Assembly (NCBI GenBank): GCA_024687205.1
Contig: JAILES010000094.1
Span: forward strand, 23,528-87,527
Reading direction: 5' to 3'
Origin: Lachnospiraceae bacterium
Lineage (GTDB): Bacteria > Bacillota > Clostridia > Lachnospirales > Lachnospiraceae
DNA: 64,000 nt
The notes below the pieces were generated by a model. That model saw nothing but the letters and a program-made list of their open reading frames with translations. It made no database searches and was not told where the DNA came from. A program made the position numbers and the translations under genes. Below are positions 1-9,102 of the stretch, one piece after another. The number at the start of each line of letters is the position of its first letter. The stretch's first letter is position 1.

Positions 1-875
1 TGGCAACAGTGGTGGCTAATCCGCCCGATGCGGCAGGTTTTCTCACTACTACGGATCCCACACAGTTAAGCAGCGTGATAGCAGCATCTCCGCTGGCAGC
101 AGGGAAAAAGATGGTATATTCATCGGCAGTCCCCTATGCCGGGGCACCGCTTAAAGCATACAGCGATGACAGTATACTGGCTGTGGGTTGGAAGGAATCA
201 ATAGCAGGCAGGCTCTGTACTTTTACCGAAGTAGTGATAAGGGACGGGTCTCAGTTCAGAAGAAAGCTCACCGGTGATATGTACGGTTCACCGATACGCC
301 AGACACCTACACAGATGTCGGCCCAGGTGGGAGCTGTGGTAGCATCGACGGCTGATTTCTATGCATACAGATCTGTGGGCACGATAATCTACGCCGGAAG
401 CATTTGCAGGTTCGATCCGAATCTTGATACCTGTTATATCACCTACGGCGGCGACATGCTGATGACCTATGCGGGACAGATCAAGACGATCGAAGAAATG
501 CAGAAATATATCGCGGATAACAATGTTAATTTCGGTATGACCTTCGGACCCATAATCGTTGATAACGGTCAGGCAAGGGCAGTGGCTGCCTATGCTCTGG
601 GAGAGATCCACCAGAATTACTCGCGCTGCGCCCTTGGCTGTTTTGAAAGAGGACATTTCCTGATAATGACCATGAACTATGAGTATGGTCACAGTGTTGC
701 AACACTTGCGGAAGAGACAAGTGTGATGGCCCTTAAGGGATGTACCAGGGCTTATGCTATGGATGGCGGCGGTACAGGCGAGATAGTGTTCGGCGGAGTG
801 ATGTACAACCGTCCGGACTGGAACAGGGAAAGGGAGATAAGCGATATTATGTATTTTGTATCGTCATCTCAGTGA
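1..875 (+). CDS. phosphodiester glycosidase (NAGPA-domain) protein, 5' end cut by window
   Basis: The frame is open from the window edge to a TGA at 873-875, so the N-terminus lies outside; the GTG codons at 9 and 12 are probably internal. The last 180 residues carry the hallmarks of the NAGPA (phosphodiester alpha-N-acetylglucosaminidase) domain: a stretch reading FGPIIVDNGQ, then NYSRCALG, and near the end AMDGGGTGEIVFGG followed by EISDIMYFV. A second protein with the same C-terminal signature lies at 62335-63396. Bacterial members are usually exported cell-envelope proteins of uncertain substrate. It ends 4 bases before the LacI-family start and may be co-transcribed with it. Family assignment is firm; function in this organism is inference. 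Confidence 0.75.
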   Translation, partial: ATVVANPPDAAGFLTTTDPTQLSSVIAASPLAAGKKMVYSSAVPYAGAPLKAYSDDSILAVGWKESIAGRLCTFTEVVIRDGSQFRRKLTGDMYGSPIRQTPTQMSAQVGAVVASTADFYAYRSVGTIIYAGSICRFDPNLDTCYITYGGDMLMTYAGQIKTIEEMQKYIADNNVNFGMTFGPIIVDNGQARAVAAYALGEIHQNYSRCALGCFERGHFLIMTMNYEYGHSVATLAEETSVMALKGCTRAYAMDGGGTGEIVFGGVMYNRPDWNREREISDIMYFVSSSQ

Positions 876-879
876 GCGG

Positions 880-1905
880 ATGAAAAAAGACAAGGTCAAT
901 ATATATGATATAGCAGAGATGGCAGGGGTATCGATAGCTACGGTATCCCGTGTCATGAACGGCTCCGATAAGGTAAGCGAAAAGACAAGAAAGAAAGTGA
1001 TGGAAGTCATAGAAAGAGAAGACTTCACACCCAATGCTTTCGCACAGGGTCTGGGCCTGCATACCATGCACACGGTTGGAATACTTGTGCCTGATATTTC
1101 GGATCCTTACATGTCTGCGGCGGTTGCCTGGATCGAAAAGGGACTGTCGGAAAACGGCTACGACTGCATCTTAAGCTGCAGCGGTTTTGAGCAGGAAGGC
1201 AAGCAGAGACATGCAGAGATGTTGCTTTCAAAAAGTGTGGATGCGCTTATTTTCCTTGGTTCTACCTATGCGGGCAGCGGAAGGAATCCGGATGAAACGG
1301 AATACATCAGGAAGGCAGCAGCGCAGGTTCCGGTATTTACGATAAACGGATATGTAGAGGGTGCAAACATATACAGCAGTGTTAACGCTGACGAGGAAGC
1401 TGTATATGAAGTGACAAAGAAGCTGATACGGAAAGGACGCAGAAAGCCTGTGTTTCTCACGGATTCGGGTTCTTACAGTGCGCTGAAGAAACGAAAAGGT
1501 TTCGAACGGGCATTGAAAGAATGCGGAATTGAAGCAGACGAAAGCTCGATGATACATGTCAGGAATACCATCTACGGCGTAAGGGATGCACTGCTTTCGA
1601 GAAAAAAAAGTTTTGATGCCGTGATAGCTGCAAATGATATCATTGCGGTAGGTGCGGTGAAATATGCAAATACGGCAAAAAGAAAGCTTCCCGAAGAGCT
1701 GGAGATAGTAGGTTATAACAATTCGGGACTGGTCAGGGTGTGTGAGCCTGAGCTGTCAAGCATAGACAACAAGACCGAGAAGATGTGCAGGGATACCGTG
1801 AAAAGGATGATCGAAGTGCTGGAAAACGAAGATCCCGTCGAGAATAAAAAGGTAGTGATCTCCTGTGAGTTTGTAGAAAGAGGTACTACCGATATAGGAG
1901 GATGA
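880..1905 (+). CDS. LacI-family transcriptional regulator
   Basis: A 341-residue LacI/GalR repressor. The N-terminal helix-turn-helix reads IYDIAEMAGVSIATVSRVMN (about residues 6-25), followed by the hinge region and a periplasmic-binding-protein-like effector domain (VGILVPDISDPYMSA from about residue 67; a later stretch AVIAANDIIAVGA; VGYNNSG near the end). I chose the ATG at 880, which begins MKKDKVNIYDIAEMAG; an in-frame ATG at 856 lies within the preceding gene. Its stop is only 4 bases before the uxaC start, and it is immediately upstream of glucuronate isomerase, so control of uronate catabolism is the natural guess. No operator could be assigned because the operon promoter is probably outside the window. 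Confidence 0.9.
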   Translation: MKKDKVNIYDIAEMAGVSIATVSRVMNGSDKVSEKTRKKVMEVIEREDFTPNAFAQGLGLHTMHTVGILVPDISDPYMSAAVAWIEKGLSENGYDCILSCSGFEQEGKQRHAEMLLSKSVDALIFLGSTYAGSGRNPDETEYIRKAAAQVPVFTINGYVEGANIYSSVNADEEAVYEVTKKLIRKGRRKPVFLTDSGSYSALKKRKGFERALKECGIEADESSMIHVRNTIYGVRDALLSRKKSFDAVIAANDIIAVGAVKYANTAKRKLPEELEIVGYNNSGLVRVCEPELSSIDNKTEKMCRDTVKRMIEVLENEDPVENKKVVISCEFVERGTTDIGG

Positions 1906-1909
1906 TAAA

Positions 1910-3340
1910 TTGAGAACTTTTATGGATAAGGATTTCATGCTGTACAATGATACGGCAAAGCATCTGTTTCATGATTATGCGGAAAATCTGCCTATCATAG
2001 ATTATCATTGTCATATCTCACCGCAGGAAATATATGAAGACCGCCATTTTGAAAACATCGCCCAGCTGTGGCTCGGAGGCAGACAGCCTGACGGTTCATA
2101 TGCGGGTGATCATTATAAATGGCGCCTGATGCGATCCAACGGAGTAAGTGAAGATAAGGTGACAGGTGATGCACCTGCTTATGAAAGATTTCTTGAATTT
2201 GCAAAAGCTCTTGAAATGGCAATAGGCAATCCAATGTATCACTGGTCCAACATGGAACTTAAAAAGTATTTCGGCATAGAGGAGGCTCTGACAGAAGACA
2301 ACGCAAAAGAGATCTGGGATAAGACATCGGAGATGCTGAAGAATGATCCGGAACTCAGTGTACGCGGGATCATACGTAAGTCAAATGTTAAGTTCATCGG
2401 CACGACAGATGATCCGACAGACAGTCTGGAGTGGCATGAAAAGCTGGCTAAAGAGGACCTCGGCTTTATGGTAAGGCCTTCTTACAGACCGGATAAGGCA
2501 GTCAATATCACAAAGGACGGGTTTGCGGCTTATATAGCTAAACTGGCTGCAAGCGTGGGAAAAGACAGGCTTACATCAGTACAGGAAGTGATAGATGCGC
2601 TTTACGAGAGGCTTGATCATTTCAAGGCAAACGGATGTAAGGCATCCGATCACGGTCTGGATTACGTTATGTTCAGGAAAGGCAGTATGGAAGAGGCTGA
2701 CGCTGCTTTTAAAAAAGCCATGGCAGGAGAAAAGTTAAGCAAAGAAGAAGCGGAAGTTTATCAGACCAAACTGCTTACCGCTCTTGCAAAGAAATATCAT
2801 AAGGATAATATAGTCATGGAGATACATTTCTCCTGTTCAAGAAATATCAACGAGAGAGTGTGTACAATGCAGGGACCGGATACCGGTTACGATATGATAG
2901 CAAAGAGTAACTGCTATGATGAACTGGCTGCCTTTTTCTCCGAGCTGGATAAGACGGAGGAACTGCCCAAGACGATCGTATTCTCTCTTGATCATAATGA
3001 CTTTAACCAGATAACTACCTGCCTCGGCGGTTTCCAGTCTCCTGAAGTTCCGGGAAAGATGCAGCTTGGTGCTGCCTGGTGGTTTCTTGATAACAGGGAT
3101 GGAATGGAAGAGCAGATGAAAGCGCTCGGTAATCTGGGACTGCTCGGTAATTTCGTAGGCATGCTTACCGATTCAAGATCCTTCCTTTCTTATACGAGAC
3201 ATGATTATTTCAGGCGTATTGCCTGCAATCTTATAGGTAAATGGGTAGAAGACGGAGAATATCCGAACAACGAGAGATCACTTAAAAAGATCGTTGAAGG
3301 GATCTCATATTACAATGCAGCGAGGTATTTCAATATCTGA
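1910..3340 (+). CDS. uxaC: glucuronate isomerase
   Basis: Converts D-glucuronate to D-fructuronate and D-galacturonate to D-tagaturonate, the first cytoplasmic step of hexuronate catabolism. The 476-residue length is normal for UxaC. The N-terminus MRTFMDKDFMLYND and the metal-site motif IDYHCHIS (His33 and His35) of the amidohydrolase fold are clear; further family motifs are FIGTTDDPTD and SRSFLSYTRHDYFRR near the C-terminus. The start is a TTG at 1910, 7 bases after AGGAGGA; the ATG at 1922 would trim four residues that family members normally have. It is preceded by a LacI regulator and followed after 15 bases by pta, so the operon couples uronate entry with acetyl-phosphate formation. 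Confidence 0.96.
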   Translation: MRTFMDKDFMLYNDTAKHLFHDYAENLPIIDYHCHISPQEIYEDRHFENIAQLWLGGRQPDGSYAGDHYKWRLMRSNGVSEDKVTGDAPAYERFLEFAKALEMAIGNPMYHWSNMELKKYFGIEEALTEDNAKEIWDKTSEMLKNDPELSVRGIIRKSNVKFIGTTDDPTDSLEWHEKLAKEDLGFMVRPSYRPDKAVNITKDGFAAYIAKLAASVGKDRLTSVQEVIDALYERLDHFKANGCKASDHGLDYVMFRKGSMEEADAAFKKAMAGEKLSKEEAEVYQTKLLTALAKKYHKDNIVMEIHFSCSRNINERVCTMQGPDTGYDMIAKSNCYDELAAFFSELDKTEELPKTIVFSLDHNDFNQITTCLGGFQSPEVPGKMQLGAAWWFLDNRDGMEEQMKALGNLGLLGNFVGMLTDSRSFLSYTRHDYFRRIACNLIGKWVEDGEYPNNERSLKKIVEGISYYNAARYFNI

Positions 3341-3355
3341 CAGGAGGTATGGGGG

Positions 3356-4339
3356 ATGTTTGGTTTTGGTGCAATGATCGACAAATTGAAGAAGGATCCG
3401 AAAAGGATAGTATTTACGGAAGGTGAGGATCCCAGAATACTTGAAGCAGCTTCACGTCTGCTTGCATCCAATTTCTTAAAGCCGATACTGTTAGGCAATG
3501 AGAAGGAAGTGGCCGAAGCCGCAGAGGAAGCGGGTTACAACATCCGCGGTGCGCAGGTGATCGATCCGCTTACCTATGAACGCAGGCAGGATGTCATCAC
3601 CGAGTTCTATGAGATCCGTAAGGCTAAAGGCATGACTATAGAGAAAGCCGAGAAGATGATGAGAGAACGCAACTATTTCGGCACCATGCTGGTAAAGATG
3701 GGTGAGGCAGACTGTCTTCTCGGGGGAGCGACTTATTCCACAGCCGATACGGTAAGACCTGCTCTGCAGATAATAAAGACCAAGCCGGAGAACAGCATAG
3801 TTTCTTCCTGTTTCATACTGGTGCGTCCCGGTGCAACAGGTGAGAACGAAGTACTGGCGATGGCAGACTGTGCGATCAATATACAGCCTTCTGAAGATGA
3901 ACTGGTTGAGATCTGCGGTGAGACCATTAAGTGTGCAAGACTCTTCGGTATAGATCCGAAGGTTGCTTTCTTAAGCTATTCTTCACTTGGTTCGGGCAAA
4001 GGTGATTCCGTTGAGAAGATGAGAAATGCTGCGGCAAAGGCAAAAGAAGAATTTCCCGACATTCCGATAGAGGGAGAGCTTCAGTTTGATGCGGCTGTTT
4101 CACCCCGCGTTGCCAGACAGAAGGCTGCGGGTTCTAATGTAGCCGGATACGCAAACACCTTTATCTTCCCGGATATCAACGCAGGAAATATAGGATATAA
4201 GATTGCCCAGCGTATGGGAAATTTTGAGGCGTTCGGTCCGATACTTCTGGGTCTTAATGCCCAGGTCAATGATCTTTCCAGGGGATGCAATGCTCTGGAA
4301 GTATATTCAATGGCGATAATAACTGCGGCCCTTACCTGA
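3356..4339 (+). CDS. pta: phosphate acetyltransferase
   Basis: Interconverts acetyl-CoA and acetyl phosphate; with AckA it forms acetate and ATP in fermentation. The 327-residue protein is the short (catalytic-domain only) Pta form: RIVFTEGEDPRILEAA near the N-terminus, GGATYSTADTVRPAL around residue 123, SSCFILVRPG, and AGNIGYKIAQR near the C-terminus. AGGAGG precedes the ATG. It starts 15 bases after uxaC and is followed 82 bases later by ackA, which also has its own promoter candidate. Confidence 0.96.
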   Translation: MFGFGAMIDKLKKDPKRIVFTEGEDPRILEAASRLLASNFLKPILLGNEKEVAEAAEEAGYNIRGAQVIDPLTYERRQDVITEFYEIRKAKGMTIEKAEKMMRERNYFGTMLVKMGEADCLLGGATYSTADTVRPALQIIKTKPENSIVSSCFILVRPGATGENEVLAMADCAINIQPSEDELVEICGETIKCARLFGIDPKVAFLSYSSLGSGKGDSVEKMRNAAAKAKEEFPDIPIEGELQFDAAVSPRVARQKAAGSNVAGYANTFIFPDINAGNIGYKIAQRMGNFEAFGPILLGLNAQVNDLSRGCNALEVYSMAIITAALT

Positions 4340-4344
4340 GAAAC

Positions 4345-4373
4345 TGTTATTCATGACGGGATTGTGGTATAAT
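4345..4373 (+). promoter_or_regulatory. extended -10 promoter for ackA
   Basis: In the 82-base gap between pta and ackA there is TGGTATAAT (4365-4373), an extended -10 element with a perfect TATAAT hexamer. The -35 region is poor (TGTTAT at 4345-4350, 17 bases away), as is common when the TGn extension is present. It would give ackA expression independent of the uxaC-pta transcript. Prediction from motif only. Confidence 0.55.
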
Positions 4374-4421
4374 ATATAGTTGTGCATAAAAGGAGTTTAT
4401 AATACCAAGGAGGACACTATA

Positions 4422-5618
4422 ATGAACATACTTGTTATAAACTGCGGAAGTTCTTCCCTTAAGTACCAGCTGATAGATTCGGACAGCGAAAAAGTACTTG
4501 CAAAAGGACTTGCGGAGCGTATAGGAATAGAAGGATCGGTACTTACCCACACACCTTCGGGAAAAGAAAAGGTAGTGATAGAAGCGCCGATGAGTGATCA
4601 CAGCGTAGCAGTAAAGATGGTGATCGAAGCACTTACCGATAAAGACCACGGCGTCATAGCTTCCCTTTCCGAGATAGGTGCAGTAGGACACCGTGTGGTA
4701 CACGGCGGTGAGAAATTTACAAAGGCAGTACTTATCAATGATGAAGTGATAAAGGATATCGAAGAGCTGAGTGCACTTGCACCTCTTCACAATCCCGCCA
4801 ATCTCATAGGCATACATGCCTGCGAAAAGAATATGCCGGGCGTTCCCCAGGTAGCCGTATTTGATACCGCATTCCATCAGACCATGCCCCAGAAGGCATA
4901 TATGTACGGTATACCTTATGAATATTACAGAAAGTATAAGATCCGCCGTTACGGTTTCCACGGAACCAGCCATGATTATGTATCAAAGCGTGCTGCCGAG
5001 ATACTCGGTAAAGACAGAAAAGATCTGAAGATAATCGTATGCCACTTAGGAAACGGAGCAAGTATCTCAGCTGTAAAGAACGGTGAATGTGTTGATACCT
5101 CCATGGGTCTGACTCCTCTTGAAGGTCTGATGATGGGAACCAGAAGCGGTGATCTGGATCCGGCTATCATTGATTTCATCTGTGAGAAAGAAGGAAAGAC
5201 TGTTTCCGAAATGAACACGATACTTAACAAGAAGTCCGGTGTGCTGGGACTTTCGGACAACCTCTCCAGTGACTTCCGTGATCTCTGTGATGCAGCGGAT
5301 AACGGAAACGAGCTGGCAGCGATGACACTTGATACCTATGCTTATCATGTGGCAAAATACATCGGTGCATATGCAATGGCTATGCAGGGCGTGGATGTGA
5401 TCGCATTCACCGCAGGTATAGGTGAGAACAGCTACGGTGTCAGAAGCCGCGTGGCTCCTTATCTTAAGTTTTTCGATACTGAAGTGGATGATGAGAAATT
5501 GAAGATCCGCGGTGAAGAGATGATAGTATCAAATCCCGGATCAAAAGTAACGGTTATGATAGTGCCTACCGATGAAGAACTCTCCATCGCAAGACAGACA
5601 CTGGAACTGGTAAAATGA
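4422..5618 (+). CDS. ackA: acetate kinase
   Basis: Transfers phosphate from acetyl phosphate to ADP, yielding acetate and ATP. The 398-residue protein has the ASKHA-fold signature NILVINCGSSSLKY at its N-terminus, the catalytic VFDTAFHQTMP and YGFHGTSHDYV segments, GNGASISAVKNG, and FTAGIGENS. The start at 4422 was chosen over an upstream in-frame ATG at 4380 because AAGGAGGA lies 8 bases before it and the family start MNILVINCG fits. Pairs with pta just upstream. Its stop overlaps the next gene's ATG by 4 bases (ATGA). Confidence 0.97.
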   Translation: MNILVINCGSSSLKYQLIDSDSEKVLAKGLAERIGIEGSVLTHTPSGKEKVVIEAPMSDHSVAVKMVIEALTDKDHGVIASLSEIGAVGHRVVHGGEKFTKAVLINDEVIKDIEELSALAPLHNPANLIGIHACEKNMPGVPQVAVFDTAFHQTMPQKAYMYGIPYEYYRKYKIRRYGFHGTSHDYVSKRAAEILGKDRKDLKIIVCHLGNGASISAVKNGECVDTSMGLTPLEGLMMGTRSGDLDPAIIDFICEKEGKTVSEMNTILNKKSGVLGLSDNLSSDFRDLCDAADNGNELAAMTLDTYAYHVAKYIGAYAMAMQGVDVIAFTAGIGENSYGVRSRVAPYLKFFDTEVDDEKLKIRGEEMIVSNPGSKVTVMIVPTDEELSIARQTLELVK

Positions 5619-6862
5619 AGACGAAGATATTAAGAAGATTGTTGTCAATATCATTGGTATCCGTATTGGCGTTTAATCTTACGGCCTGTGGTCATGACAA
5701 TGACGGAAGCACTGATAACACGGAAACTGCACCTGCTGATGAAGCCGTGACCCCGTCCACTGATGCCGGGAACAACAGTGATCCTGAACCTGAGCAGCCG
5801 TCCCCGACTCCGGAAGTTATAGAAGAGCAGAAGGGCTTAACCAAAGCCGATTGCGAAGAGAGGATCGAAGCCTTAAGGAAGACCGAAGCCGTTATCCCGA
5901 CGGATGAGGAAGTTCTTACAGAGATGGCTTCCTGCGCAGTCTTCTCCCGTATCCTTGACAGGGACGGTATGATCTTTTCTGAAATGGATAACGCAGACAG
6001 AGCGTCACTGCGTTCTGAGATAATAGACAGTGTCATATGGGGAGAGACTGCTCTTTATGAAAAGATAATGACTACGGTAAATGATGAGTATGCCATACCT
6101 GTTGAGGAAGCAGAGAAGCTGTTCAGGGATTTTTACGGAGAAGAAGGTTTTGTTCCGTATGAATACGAGCGTGTTGAAAACGGGTATATCTACCCGCTTT
6201 TTGCCGACGGGGAACCCTGGCACAGAGTGGAACATATGCAGTATTTTGAGGATGATGATCATATTCTCTTTACGGGACCGTCTTTTTATGAGAGTAACGG
6301 AGGAGACCAGAAATTCATTGCATATGCCGATATACTCTTTGCTAAAAATACGGACAGCAGATACGGAGTTACACTGCTTTACGGAAGATACCGGGATGAG
6401 AAGATAAATATTGTTTCTGTTGAGACTTCATCAGAACTTCCGCCATCGGGAGATAAGACATATTCGGGAAACAATCTGACGGATGATGATCCTGCGACCA
6501 TATGGGCTGAAGGTGTTAAGGGAACAGGTGTCGGAGAGACAATAGTCATTCATCTGGATAAACCTTCATCCGTATATGGTGTTGTTATCTGTAACGGATA
6601 TACGGCAAGTTACGAACAGTACAGGGATAACGGTATCGTGACCGAAACGAGCGCGGATTTCGGTAACGGAAATGTTGTTAAAAACGAAGTGTCCGGTTAT
6701 TGGTGTGAGGGTTATACAAGTGAAGATCTGGCAGATATAAACAATACAAAGCTGGAACTGGAAAAACCCGTGGTGACGGATACGATCGTGATAACGATCA
6801 CGGGAGCATCTGCAGGGGAAAAATATGATGATACCTGTATAAGCGGTATAACAGTATACTGA
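5615..6862 (+). CDS. lipoprotein with C-terminal discoidin-like (NADase-type glycan-binding) domain
   Basis: A 415-residue exported protein. Residues 1-24 are a lipoprotein signal with lipobox LTAC (acylated Cys25), then a low-complexity Ser/Thr/Pro/Glu linker (about residues 28-75). The central part is unrecognised. The C-terminal 140 residues, beginning near YSGNNLTDDDPATIWAEG and continuing to VYGVVICNGY, match what I know as the NADase-type glycan-binding, discoidin-like domain found at the end of many Clostridia surface proteins. It overlaps ackA by 4 bases, but no metabolic link is evident; translational coupling may set its level. A strong terminator follows at 6920. Confidence 0.75.
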   Translation: MKTKILRRLLSISLVSVLAFNLTACGHDNDGSTDNTETAPADEAVTPSTDAGNNSDPEPEQPSPTPEVIEEQKGLTKADCEERIEALRKTEAVIPTDEEVLTEMASCAVFSRILDRDGMIFSEMDNADRASLRSEIIDSVIWGETALYEKIMTTVNDEYAIPVEEAEKLFRDFYGEEGFVPYEYERVENGYIYPLFADGEPWHRVEHMQYFEDDDHILFTGPSFYESNGGDQKFIAYADILFAKNTDSRYGVTLLYGRYRDEKINIVSVETSSELPPSGDKTYSGNNLTDDDPATIWAEGVKGTGVGETIVIHLDKPSSVYGVVICNGYTASYEQYRDNGIVTETSADFGNGNVVKNEVSGYWCEGYTSEDLADINNTKLELEKPVVTDTIVITITGASAGEKYDDTCISGITVY

Positions 6863-6898
6863 TCGGCGGTAACGGAAATATACCTGCAGTCCCGGTAT

Positions 6899-8978
6899 TT
6901 ATGATTTACGGTCTTTACGCATCCGAAGGAAAGATTCATATTCCTTCGGATGTTTGTTTTTAATGTAATTACGGATCACTCTTTCATGCTTGTTAAGAAG
7001 ATGAATGGCCTGAGGATTTATCCGGCTGAGACGTTCCTGGCCGAAAGCCCTGCGTCTTTCGATATGACGTTCTATACGTGCGGTAAGTTCAGCACTTATC
7101 CGCCCCTCTGCTTTCAGTTCTTCTAAGCGTACTTCAAGAAGATCCCAGAATTCGTCTTCATCAAAACGCCCAAGCATACCCCAGGAGGTACGTACGCCTT
7201 CATTGTTCAGTACTTTTGCTTCCAGCTCATCATAATGCCCTTCGGTCAGAGCCAGCTCGTCAGCTATACTGCGGGCCAGAACTTCCATCCGTTCTTCTGC
7301 TTCTTTGCCAAACAGCCATTCAAATTCGGAAAGTCTTTCTTCTGCTTCCACTGCTGTTCCGATATCCATTATACGAATCCTTGCTGTTTCGGAAAGATCT
7401 TTTTTCTCTACGGTTTCCAGCTCGTAAGGTTTCTCGAGTCCCGCATCTCTCAGAGCCAGGGTGATGGTGCGGCGCACTGCTCCTTCTTCTATAAGGATAT
7501 TACCGCCCAGGCTGCGCAGCTGGTCATTCAAGGATCCGTCATGTTCGGTCAGATAAAAGAGTATGCCTCTTTCACGAAGATCCGTGTAGAGCTGTATGAG
7601 TCTTTCGACAGCGGTCATATCAATACTTCCTATACCGCGTGCATCCACCACTATCTGGTGGGTATCTTCTTTTATCGCACCTTCTATCTCATCACAGAAG
7701 AGTTCTATATTAGCAAAGAAGAGGTTTCCGCTGAAACGATAGACTACTGTGTTCTTTATAGGTCTTGCAGCGGAATTGCGCTTAAGGGAATAGAAGTTAC
7801 CGTGTCCGGGGATACGTCCGACAAAAGCAGTGGGCGGGCTTACGCTTCGTATGGCTGTCTCACCGAAGGAAAGCACCACACCGATGATGATGCCGTATAA
7901 GGTCCCGAAGAACATTACTCCGAGGAAAGCTATCATAAAGACTATCCATTCGTTTTTTCCGTTATGCCAGAGTTTCCGCTCCAGCTTAAGTTCCAGTATG
8001 CCGATGAGAGCGGTTATCACAATCCCGGTAAGTACGGGAACGGGAAGGTATTTGATCAGCGGTGTTCCGAAAAGAAGGATCAATACCATTGTCAGTCCTG
8101 CGGATACAGACATAAGCTGGGATCTTACACCCTGGGAATCTGCTATACCGCTGCGTGATACACTGCCGTTGATCGGGCAGCATCCGGAAAAGGCGCTTGC
8201 GAGATTCATTGCGCCATAAGCCAGGAGTTCCGCATTGTTATCCAGAGTATCCTGATATTTACGTGCATAGTTTCCGGAGGCCAGAAGAGTCTGTGCCGTT
8301 ATAACAGCCGCTATACCAAGGGATTGCATTATGAGATCGGGAAGTCTGTCAAAGAAAGCATTGAGTTCGTTTAATGCAAAGTGCGGCAGGCCGTCTCTGA
8401 TCACATAGCCGGGGAATGACTTCAGCCATCAGTTTTACACCGAAACTGTCAAGCCGGAAAAAGATCTGAAGCAGGGCTCCGAGAACCATCATGATGACGG
8501 TAACGGGAAGCCCGGGATCGCCTCCAAAGAGTTTGGAAAATTGCATAAGTATGATGGTTAACCCCACACCAGAGATGAAACCGCCCATTACCGGAGTGGA
8601 AACATACTTTACGATACGGCCGGCTTTCAGCAGATACAGGACAAGAAACCAGACCGCAGTCAGCAGCGTCATAAAAGGGACAAGTAACAGAGCTTCTTTC
8701 GAACCGGCAGTAATACCCATCTGAGCGAGCATACTTCAAACGATCACTGCAGGCATTGCATCCACGCCTACAACAAACTGTTTTGATGTTGAGAGAAAAG
8801 CATATATCAGAATCGGAAGAAATGATCCGTACAGACCGTACACCGGCGGCAGTCCGGCGATCTGTGCATAGCCCATGGATATGGGAATGGAAACCAGCGC
8901 TATCACTATACCGCCGAAGATATCCCTTCCGTAGTTGATATTCTTATACCCGGTTTTTATCTGTGTGATAAGCCTCAT
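6899..8978 (-). pseudogene. SulP-family anion transporter with STAS domain, broken by a nonsense codon and a frameshift
   Basis: Reading leftward from ATG 8978, three open stretches together give one SulP transporter (about 690 residues): MRLITQIKTGYKN through VDAMPAVIV; an in-frame TGA at 8738-8736; then SMLAQMGITAG through GVKLMAEVIP; then a +1 shift at the GGGG run 8411-8414 (CCCC on the coding strand, one base too many); then GYVIRDGLPHFA onward. Both interruptions fall within family-typical sequence. The catalytic membrane domain is followed by a STAS domain (VVYRFSGNLFFANIELF, IVVDARGIGSIDMTAVERL) and an acidic/basic C-terminal extension of about 190 residues that I do not recognise. 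If intact it would transport sulfate, bicarbonate or a similar anion. Either a young pseudogene or two sequence errors. Confidence 0.85.
6920..6957 (+). terminator. rho-independent terminator of the uxaC-ackA-lipoprotein run
   Basis: A perfect 12-bp stem, CATCCGAAGGAA (6920-6931) with TTCCTTCGGATG (6941-6952), has a 9-base loop and is followed on the plus strand by TTTGTTTTT. It lies 57 bases after the lipoprotein stop and inside the 3' coding end of the convergent SulP gene. Confidence 0.85.
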
Positions 8979-8984
8979 AGCTGT

Positions 8985-8993
8985 ATTATAGCA
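8985..8993 (-). promoter_or_regulatory. extended -10 promoter abutting the SulP start codon
   Basis: On the minus strand TGCTATAAT ends only 6 bases before the ATG at 8978, so the expected transcription start would coincide with the start codon. No ribosome-binding site is visible. The -35 region is poor. Confidence 0.5.
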
Positions 8994-9102
8994 GATTTAT
9001 TGCTACACGGGGAATAGCTTTTGCAGATAGCATGGAGGGCTGTTTTTATAGCTATGATGCGATTTGTGTGATAGAATATACGGTAGTGACAGGAGATGGA
9101 GG

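Noticed and set aside
4347..4973. Minus-strand open frame of 208 codons across ackA
   Set aside because: Lies over a highly conserved gene and is rich in Tyr/Cys/His as expected for an antisense shadow.
8736..8738. In-frame TGA in SulP read as recoded glycine (as in some candidate phyla with a changed code)
   Set aside because: Many other genes in the window end at TGA with properly placed next genes (uxaC, pta, ackA, hsp20), and SulP also has a frameshift; a nonsense mutation or sequence error is simpler.
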